This document shows, one piece after another, positions 8,205 through 13,022 of a stretch of 13,022 bases of DNA (its first letter is position 1; every line of letters begins with the position of its first letter). This DNA is from an uncultured bacterium. Lineage in GTDB: Bacteria > DRYD01. The position numbers and the translations under genes are program-made. The notes under the pieces are model-generated. The model did no database searches, was not told the origin of the DNA, and saw nothing but the letters and a program-made list of their open reading frames with translations. The stretch covers positions 1 through 13,022 of the forward strand of contig CAKZQG010000016.1 of assembly GCA_937139605.1 (NCBI GenBank), written 5' to 3'.

Positions 8205-8984
8205 TTAATTCATATATCTTAGAGAATTTATAAAAAAAGCTTGTAAAATAAATCTTAGATTAAGTAAAATATCACTTAAATTTATTTTAATTTGATAATT
8301 CTCATTATTTTTTAACTTTAGTAATTTTAAATCAAAATTTTTAGATAAACTTATAATATACTCTGAATTAGTTTTATTTTTAAATAAAATATTTAATAAT
8401 GTTTTTAATTTATCGGTATCTATAAATTCAGATAAAATTCCAAGTTCATTAATTAGATCTTCTTCTATTTCCAATTTAATATTATTCAATTTATCATAAA
8501 CAATTTCATATAAGTTCAAAATAATAGAAAAAGTAAAAAGTAAAGTAAAAAAATTCTTATTAAGATTAAAATATTGATAAAAAACTTTGTTATTATTGAA
8601 AATTTTATTATTTGATATATTAGGGATTATTTTGTTTTCAGTAGTAGGATTTAATAAGAAAAAAATAATATACTGATAATAATTTAAAATATTAAATAAA
8701 TAAATACTTTTAATATTATCTAATAATATTTCTTGACTTATGTCATATATATTAATTTTTCCTTGTAATTTATGAAAAAAATCAAAGATAGGTAAATAGT
8801 TATTGTTTTTTTTATTATCAGTTATTATTAATATATCTATATTCTTAAAAAATGGAGTAATAATATCTAATTCTTCTTTTTTTTTAAGTTCAAAAGCATA
8901 ATGAACTAAAAAAAAGTAAGTATTAAGATCTAAAGAATTAAAATCTTTAATTTCAAATAGATTAAAATTTAGTTTTAGTTTCAT
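8205..8984 (-). CDS. Hypothetical protein, coupled to the preceding gene
   Basis: I do not recognise this 259-residue protein. It has no Cys or Trp and is rich in Leu, Ile, Asn, Lys and Phe. The N-terminal half alternates strand-like stretches (such as IDILIIT) with helices; a hydrophobic stretch near residues 143-161 could be a core helix or a membrane segment; the C-terminal part looks helical. There is no P-loop or other catalytic motif. Its ATG overlaps the stop of the upstream gene in an ATGA arrangement and there is only a weak ribosome binding site, so translational coupling is likely. The gene itself is credible because it is long, in frame and tightly packed between neighbours. Confidence 0.6.
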   Translation of the reverse strand: MKLKLNFNLFEIKDFNSLDLNTYFFLVHYAFELKKKEELDIITPFFKNIDILIITDNKKNNNYLPIFDFFHKLQGKINIYDISQEILLDNIKSIYLFNILNYYQYIIFFLLNPTTENKIIPNISNNKIFNNNKVFYQYFNLNKNFFTLLFTFSIILNLYEIVYDKLNNIKLEIEEDLINELGILSEFIDTDKLKTLLNILFKNKTNSEYIISLSKNFDLKLLKLKNNENYQIKINLSDILLNLRFILQAFFINSLRYMN

Positions 8985-9481
8985 AGGATTATATCTTTTA
9001 CAATCCAGTTATCTAATATTATATCAATTCCATTTTCTAATTCTTTAAGGTTTATGCTATTATAAATTTTAATAAATCCCTGAATAGTTCTTAATAATAT
9101 TGTATCTCCTTCTTTTAAATTATTAACATAATCCATATAGTTTATAATATTTTGTTTAATATTATTTAGGTTTTCAATAGTTTTTGATTTACTTAGGTTA
9201 GATGGGATATTATCTACTTTATCTTTAATTTCATCAATAAAAGTTCCCTTATATAGCTGTCCAATTTTAAATACTTTTTTATTTTGATAATTTTTTATAG
9301 ATTCCTCTACATAGTTTAACAAGTTTTCTAATTCTTTAATTATATTCTTTTTAGTTTCTTTATTTATTAATAGTTTTATATTAAAATTAACTGGCAAAAA
9401 TAATTCAATTTCTTTATTTTTTTTATTCTCTTTAGTTTGATTTTTTTTTATATTTTTTTTAGAATTTTTTTTAGTATTCAT
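8981..9481 (-). CDS. Hypothetical Lys-rich helical protein
   Basis: An unrecognised 166-residue protein. The first 25 residues are almost only Lys, Asn and small polar residues. The remainder looks helical, with a possible coiled-coil stretch near 40-70 (INKETKKNIIKELENLLNYV), and there is no Cys. It ends ...WIVKDIIL and shares four bases with the start of the next gene, suggesting the two products are made in step and may interact. No good ribosome binding site precedes ATG 9481, and no other canonical start lies close by. With the next gene it forms an unknown pair just upstream of prfA. Confidence 0.55.
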   Translation of the reverse strand: MNTKKNSKKNIKKNQTKENKKNKEIELFLPVNFNIKLLINKETKKNIIKELENLLNYVEESIKNYQNKKVFKIGQLYKGTFIDEIKDKVDNIPSNLSKSKTIENLNNIKQNIINYMDYVNNLKEGDTILLRTIQGFIKIYNSINLKELENGIDIILDNWIVKDIIL

Positions 9482-9487
9482 ATTATA

Positions 9488-9547
9488 TTATTTTTTAACA
9501 TCAAAGACAGTCCTTCTTTTTTTAAGTTTAGTTTCAGGGTATTTCAT
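9488..9547 (-). CDS. Possible 19-residue basic peptide or readthrough tail
   Basis: In the gap between two genes an ATG at 9547 opens a 19-codon frame whose product is basic (it includes KLKKRR and ends TVFDVKK). The frame stays open further upstream, exactly to the TAA stop of the preceding membrane-protein gene (9578-9580) and in the same frame as that gene. There is no ribosome binding site for the ATG. It could be a small gene, a C-terminal tail cut off by a nonsense change, or chance. Confidence 0.2.
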   Translation of the reverse strand: MKYPETKLKKRRTVFDVKK

Positions 9548-9577
9548 ATAAACAGGAATAGTATTTGTTAATTCTTT

Positions 9578-10057
9578 TTATTTTAAATAATTTATATAAA
9601 ATATTCCTAAAATTAAAGCTATAATGCTTAAAAAAGAAATTATTAATAAAATAGTCATTAAATTCATTGAATTAGAAGTATATGATGTATTATTTTGTTT
9701 ATTTAAATTATGATAATCAGTTTCAGTATTTTGTATATTATTATCTATTTTATCATTATTTATTGGGTTTATATTATTTTTATTTTGGTAGTAGTTTTTA
9801 AATAGGTCTGGTGGGTAGTAGTAGATTTTCTTAGGTTTTTTTTCTAATTCTTCATTTCCTTCTTCTGTTTTATCTATGGGGTTAGGGGCTTGGGGATCAT
9901 ATTTATATTCAAATCCTTTAGGAGGAACCAGCACCCCAGCATTAGCTTTATTTTCACTCAAAAGGAATAATACCATACTATTAATAATTATAAAATATAT
10001 GAAAGTTAATAATAAATTTTTAAGTAATATTTTTCTTAGGAAAAATTCCTTCGACAT
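9578..10057 (-). CDS. Small exported protein with C-terminal membrane anchor, unknown function
   Basis: A 159-residue protein with a basic N-terminus (MSKEFFLRK) and a hydrophobic segment (about 14-33) ending in the ANA signal-peptidase-like site (38-40). Next come a Pro/Tyr-rich part (GVLVPPKGFEYKYDPQAPNP, 41-60), a charged stretch, an Asn-rich linker (90-130) and a second hydrophobic helix (about 133-157) close to the C-terminus. This predicts an exported, C-terminally anchored protein with about 90 residues outside. I do not recognise a family. ATG 10057 follows GGAAGGGAAAG on the minus strand. The gene is the first of the leftward cluster and diverges from hemW, with overlapping 5' ends. 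Confidence 0.6.
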   Translation of the reverse strand: MSKEFFLRKILLKNLLLTFIYFIIINSMVLFLLSENKANAGVLVPPKGFEYKYDPQAPNPIDKTEEGNEELEKKPKKIYYYPPDLFKNYYQNKNNINPINNDKIDNNIQNTETDYHNLNKQNNTSYTSNSMNLMTILLIISFLSIIALILGIFYINYLK

Positions 10058-11210
10058 TTCTTTCCCTTCCTTTATTAATAATATCCTTCCTATTAATAGT
10101 TTAGGTATTTATATACATTTTCCCTTTTGTCAAAAAATCTGTTTTTATTGTGATTTTTTCAAAACCACTCCATTTAAGTATAGATTATATTTTAATAACA
10201 TTATTAATGAAATATTGAATTCTAAAAAATATTTTAATGAGATAGGTTATGAGTATTTTGATAAAATTATAAATAGTATATATTTTGGGGGTGGGACTCC
10301 CAATTTAATTAATCCTTTTAGTTTAGAAAAAATTTTAAACAGTATTTTTAATAATTTTAGTTTATCTTCTGAATGTGAAATAACGATTGAATTAAATCCT
10401 GAATTAATTACATTAGATTATCTTAAATCTTTAAAGTATTTGGGGATAAATAGGGTTAGTATTGGGGTTCAAACTTTTAGTTTATTTGGATTAAGGGTTT
10501 TAGGTAGAACCAGTAATCCTTATGAAATTATTTCCAAAATAGAATTAGTCTCTAAGTTTTTTAATAATATTTCTATTGATTTGATTTATTTATATCCTTT
10601 TCAAAAAATTAGCTCTTTATTAAATGATATAAATACAATAAAAAATTTGCCTATAGATCATATTTCTTATTATGCTTTAGACATATATGATGATAAAAAA
10701 GTAATATATCATAGATTTGATACTTTAATAAAAGAGATATATGATATTCAAGAGAATTTTAATAAGTTTTATGATTTAATTCATTATGGGTTAAGAGACT
10801 TAGGATTTGAGCATTATGAAGTTTCTAATTTTGCTAGGAACAAGAAATATTCTATTCATAATTTAAAGTATTGGTATTACTTTGATTATATTGGTTTTGG
10901 TCCTTCTGCTGTTTCTAAATTAACACTAAATAATAATCAAAATAAAAAGATTATTAGAATAAATAAAAAGAGTTTTGATTATTTTATAAAGTTTAGTTTT
11001 AGTAATGCTTTTTATGAAAGTATTGAAAATATAGAAGAAATTGATGATTTAACTGCTATAAAAGAGATATTAATGCTTTCTTTAAGAACCAGATGGGGAA
11101 TAAAAGTAAAATATAAAAGTAATCTATATAATTTAAAAGTTAATCTCTTAAATTTTAAAAAATTAAATTCATTTATTAATAAAGTTTATAATAAATTAAA
11201 TTTTTTCTAG
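9999..11210 (+). CDS. hemW: HemW-like radical SAM protein (heme chaperone family)
   Basis: A radical SAM protein of the HemW/HemN-like family; HemW is thought to deliver heme and was formerly annotated as coproporphyrinogen oxidase. Counted from ATG 9999 (403 residues), the [4Fe-4S] motif is C44-x3-C48-x2-C51 in GIYIHFPFCQKICFYCDF, followed by FGGGTPN (96-102), IELNPELI, INRVSIGVQTF (150-160), GFEHYEVSNFAR, and HNLKYW before YIGFGPSAVS. Other HemW proteins have GAH near this last site; here Val305 replaces His. The C-terminal domain stops soon after LSLRTRWGIKV and seems to lack the last 30-40 residues of the family. The start is uncertain: 9999 is the only canonical codon downstream of 9876, lacks a ribosome binding site, gives a 35-residue extension and overlaps the divergent gene by 59 nt. 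An ATT or ATC start near 10074-10092 would give the normal N-terminus. Confidence 0.85.
   Translation: MKVNNKFLSNIFLRKNSFDISFPSFINNILPINSLGIYIHFPFCQKICFYCDFFKTTPFKYRLYFNNIINEILNSKKYFNEIGYEYFDKIINSIYFGGGTPNLINPFSLEKILNSIFNNFSLSSECEITIELNPELITLDYLKSLKYLGINRVSIGVQTFSLFGLRVLGRTSNPYEIISKIELVSKFFNNISIDLIYLYPFQKISSLLNDINTIKNLPIDHISYYALDIYDDKKVIYHRFDTLIKEIYDIQENFNKFYDLIHYGLRDLGFEHYEVSNFARNKKYSIHNLKYWYYFDYIGFGPSAVSKLTLNNNQNKKIIRINKKSFDYFIKFSFSNAFYESIENIEEIDDLTAIKEILMLSLRTRWGIKVKYKSNLYNLKVNLLNFKKLNSFINKVYNKLNFF
10108..10133 (-). promoter_or_regulatory. Possible promoter for the leftward gene cluster
   Basis: On the minus strand a perfect TTGACA (10128-10133) is followed after 14 nt by TATAAA (10108-10113), about 50 nt before ATG 10057. 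The spacing is shorter than the usual 16-18 nt and the site lies within the hemW coding sequence, so this may be chance. Confidence 0.25.
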
Positions 11211-11286
11211 AATAATTAAGCACTTTTCTTTTTCAATTCTTTTTTTTCAATTCCTCTAAGTTCAGATACAACTTTGTTTATTTTAA
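11211..11286. other. Trailer end of the CRISPR array with degenerate repeat fragments
   Basis: Between the hemW stop and the first intact repeat lies a pyrimidine-rich stretch holding TTTCAATTC (11231-11239) and TTTCAATTCCT (11245-11255), the latter matching positions 2-12 of the repeat. Neither is in register with the 66-nt repeat-spacer period. They look like eroded remnants at the leader-distal end. I see no hemW terminator hairpin here. Confidence 0.45.
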
Positions 11287-11447
11287 GTTTCAATTCCTTA
11301 TAGGTAGGCTAAAACGAACAATCATAAAAACAGAAAAAGGGAATTATATTCTGTTTCAATTCCTTATAGGTAGGCTAAAACCTACTTTACCTGAAAACTT
11401 TGAAGAAAAATTTCTTAAGTTTCAATTCCTTATAGGTAGGCTAAAAC

Positions 11448-11470
11448 GTGGGTATGGATACCATACCTAC
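11448..11470. repeat. Hairpin in spacer 3
   Basis: GTGGGTATGG (11448-11457) and CCATACCTAC (11461-11470) are reverse complements at 9 of 10 positions, with a 3-nt loop. The only exception is a G-T wobble. The hairpin fills about two thirds of the spacer. Confidence 0.8.
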
Positions 11471-12043
11471 TATACCAAGTTCCGTTTCAATTCCTTATAG
11501 GTAGGCTAAAACATACAAAGAAAAAATTTGAAATAAAAGAATATTTCCGTTTCAATTCCTTATAGGTAGGCTAAAACAATATATCTATATCCTCATTCCA
11601 TATATACATAGTTTGTTTCAATTCCTTATAGGTAGGCTAAAACAATTAAAAATTTAAGGAAGAGATTGAAAATATTGGAGTTTCAATTCCTTATAGGTAG
11701 GCTAAAACCATTCATTATCCCTATTTTATCATCTATACTCCACATAGTTTCAATTCCTTATAGGTAGGCTAAAACATCTATATATATATCTATCCTACAG
11801 AAAATAAAATACGTTTCAATTCCTTATAGGTAGGCTAAAACTTGAGATATTTGATTGGGAGGATTATGTGATATTTGTGTTTCAATTCCTTATAGGTAGG
11901 CTAAAACGATAGTGAAGGAGTTGAAGGAGATAAGGAATGAGATAAGTTTCAATTCCTTATAGGTAGGCTAAAACAAAGAAAGAAAGGGGGTGTAGATATG
12001 GAAAGATATGAGTGTTTCAATTCCTTATAGGTAGGCTAAAACG

Positions 12044-12076
12044 AGTTCAGGGAAGGAATTGAACCTTCCCTGAACT
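12044..12076. repeat. Hairpin in spacer 12 (13-bp stem, loop AATTGAA)
   Basis: AGTTCAGGGAAGG (12044-12056) and CCTTCCCTGAACT (12064-12076) are perfect inverted repeats around the 7-nt loop AATTGAA. The palindrome occupies 33 of the 36 spacer bases. The same stem recurs in spacer 25 with the loop inverted. Confidence 0.95.
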
Positions 12077-12314
12077 AAGTTTCAATTCCTTATAGGTAGG
12101 CTAAAACTTATTAAATAGTTCATTGAATGGATTATTTTTATCAAGTTTCAATTCCTTATAGGTAGGCTAAAACTACTGGGTGAATGAGGAGTATAGCGGG
12201 GATGGAGCGTATGTTTCAATTCCTTATAGGTAGGCTAAAACACATACTATATGATTTTTTGTTAAAGAAGTTATTAGAGTTTCAATTCCTTATAGGTAGG
12301 CTAAAACTTCCTAG

Positions 12315-12332
12315 CTTCACTTTCAAGCGAAG
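12315..12332. repeat. Hairpin in spacer 16
   Basis: CTTCACTT (12315-12322) and AAGCGAAG (12325-12332) are reverse complements at 7 of 8 positions around a 2-nt loop. Confidence 0.55.
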
Positions 12333-12383
12333 AATTCCAAAAAAGTTTCAATTCCTTATAGGTAGGCTAAAACTATTTTGTTA

Positions 12384-12409
12384 AAAATTTGTTAATTTTA
12401 ACAAATTTT
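12384..12409. repeat. Hairpin in spacer 17 (12-bp perfect)
   Basis: AAAATTTGTTAA (12384-12395) and TTAACAAATTTT (12398-12409) are perfect inverted repeats separated by TT. The arms are AT-rich, so chance is likelier here than in the GC-containing hairpins, but 12 paired bases in one spacer is still striking. Confidence 0.85.
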
Positions 12410-12505
12410 GTTTCAATTCCTTATAGGTAGGCTAAAACAATATGAGTAATTTATATCTTACCAATGCTTTTTCAATGTTTCAATTCCTTATAGGTAGGCT
12501 AAAAC

Positions 12506-12524
12506 GTTGCAATTGTATTGCAAC
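12506..12524. repeat. Hairpin in spacer 19 (8-bp perfect)
   Basis: GTTGCAAT (12506-12513) and ATTGCAAC (12517-12524) are perfect inverted repeats around TGT. The hairpin begins at the first base of the spacer. Confidence 0.85.
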
Positions 12525-12641
12525 CCGGTTTACAGGAACTTCGTTTCAATTCCTTATAGGTAGGCTAAAACCGAGGGGGAGATCCTCGCTACTGAATGGG
12601 AAACTAACGAGTTTCAATTCCTTATAGGTAGGCTAAAACTC

Positions 12642-12670
12642 TCCGCGGTGGGACACGTATCCACAGCGGA
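12642..12670. repeat. Hairpin in spacer 21
   Basis: TCCGCGGTGG (12642-12651) and CCACAGCGGA (12661-12670) pair at 9 of 10 positions around a 9-nt loop. The spacer is much richer in G+C than the surrounding genes. Confidence 0.8.
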
Positions 12671-12911
12671 AGTAAGTTTCAATTCCTTATAGGTAGGCTA
12701 AAACGGGGGTGGGGAGGCTCACCCTCTGAAATTATTTTAGAGTTTCAATTCCTTATAGGTAGGCTAAAACTAGCAAGTGGTTGGCTATAGACATTTCTTT
12801 TTATTCATTCATTTGTTTCAATTCCTTATAGGTAGGCTAAAACTTTCAGATATATGCTCCAATTCACGGTTATGATTATAGTTTCAATTCCTTATAGGTA
12901 GGCTAAAACGG

Positions 12912-12944
12912 AGTTCAGGGAAGGTTCAATTCCTTCCCTGAACT
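12912..12944. repeat. Hairpin in spacer 25 (13-bp stem, loop TTCAATT)
   Basis: The arms at 12912-12924 and 12932-12944 are identical to those of spacer 12, but the loop TTCAATT is the reverse complement of the spacer 12 loop. This is the spacer next to the leader, so it is probably the newest. Positions 12923-12935 match 12 of the first 13 bases of the CRISPR repeat. Confidence 0.95.
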
Positions 12945-12975
12945 AAGTTTCAATTCCTTATAGGTAGGCTAAAAC

Positions 12976-13022
12976 CCGTAAAGTAAATTTTTTACTTTCT
13001 ATAATAAAATTAAATAAAAAAT
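12976..13022 (-). promoter_or_regulatory. Start of the CRISPR leader (cut by the window edge)
   Basis: The 47 bases after the last repeat are AT-rich and unlike a spacer followed by a repeat. They include a perfect inverted repeat, AAAGTAAA (12980-12987) and TTTACTTT (12991-12998), with a 3-nt loop, five bases from the repeat. This could be a leader element used for docking of the adaptation complex, an inference from its position. The array promoter would lie further right, outside the window. Confidence 0.55.

Larger units (their letters stand above)
11287..12975 (-). CRISPR. CRISPR array, 26 repeats of 29 nt and 25 spacers, type I-B-like repeat
   Basis: The repeat (plus strand) begins GTTTCAATTCC, continues TTATAGGTA and ends GGCTAAAAC; all 26 copies read identically. 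Repeat starts are 11287, 11353, 11419, 11484, 11549, 11615, 11680, 11747, 11813, 11879, 11946, 12014, 12079, 12145, 12213, 12279, 12345, 12410, 12477, 12543, 12611, 12676, 12742, 12815, 12881 and 12947. Spacers are 36-39 nt except spacer 23 (12771-12814, 44 nt). On the minus strand the repeat ends ATTGAAAC, the usual 5' handle of type I-B crRNA, and degenerate repeats lie at the left, so transcription is inferred leftward with the leader to the right of 12975. No cas gene is in the window, so the type is inferred from the repeat alone. Confidence 0.98.

Noticed and set aside
9876-9998. hemW start at 9876
   Set aside because: It would run through most of the signal peptide region of the divergent gene and add 41 residues not seen in the family. 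ATG 9999 or a later rare start is better.
12384-12409. Spacer 17 hairpin as a transcription terminator inside the array
   Set aside because: The stem is AT-rich with a 2-nt loop, is followed by a repeat and not by a clean T run, and lies within a single spacer, so it is better treated as a palindromic spacer.
12184-12627. Plus-strand open frames repeating FQFLIGRLK inside the array
   Set aside because: They are translations of CRISPR repeats and spacers, not genes.
11287-12975. A 30-nt repeat
   Set aside because: The bases before the G and after the final C vary among copies, so the conserved unit is 29 nt.

Overview
This is a strongly AT-rich bacterial window. Low-complexity Asn/Lys/Ile-rich proteins and heavy use of A/T-ending codons point to a low-GC bacterium. 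A PxT-type release factor 1 shows it is bacterial, and a tandem PilZ protein implies cyclic-di-GMP signalling. The short-class S-adenosylhomocysteinase and the CRISPR repeat, whose transcribed form ends in ATTGAAAC (typical of type I-B), are both common in thermophilic or anaerobic bacteria such as Thermotogae, Clostridia and relatives. I cannot name the phylum from sequence alone.

Layout. Positions 1-322 are AT-rich non-coding sequence with short direct repeats. From 10057 down to 323 lie ten minus-strand genes, closely spaced and plausibly one long operon or a few overlapping ones. In transcription order they are: a small protein with an N-terminal signal/anchor and a C-terminal membrane segment; two translationally coupled unknown genes; prfA (RF1); a Cys-rich DUF116-like protein; a membrane-anchored extracytoplasmic protein; a tandem PilZ protein; metG; ahcY; and a stand-alone 5'-3' exonuclease. 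metG and ahcY sit together sensibly, since both concern methionine and the methyl cycle. prfA and metG are translation genes. The PilZ and exported proteins suggest an envelope or motility role. Diverging to the right is hemW (plus strand), whose only canonical start lies inside the head of the divergent membrane-protein gene.

Positions 11287-12975 hold a CRISPR array of 26 identical 29-nt repeats and 25 spacers (36-39 nt, one of 44 nt). The repeat orientation and a degenerate left end indicate transcription on the minus strand, with the leader starting at 12976 and running off the window. No cas gene is visible.

The most unusual signal is in the spacers. Several are near-perfect hairpins (spacers 3, 12, 16, 17, 19, 21 and 25, with weaker ones in 20, 22 and 23), far more than chance would give. 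Spacers 12 and 25 carry the same 13-bp stem with the 7-nt loop inverted, and in spacer 25 the stem-loop junction copies 12 of the first 13 bases of the CRISPR repeat. This suggests that adaptation sampled palindromic, possibly single-stranded or flip-flopping, elements of an invader.
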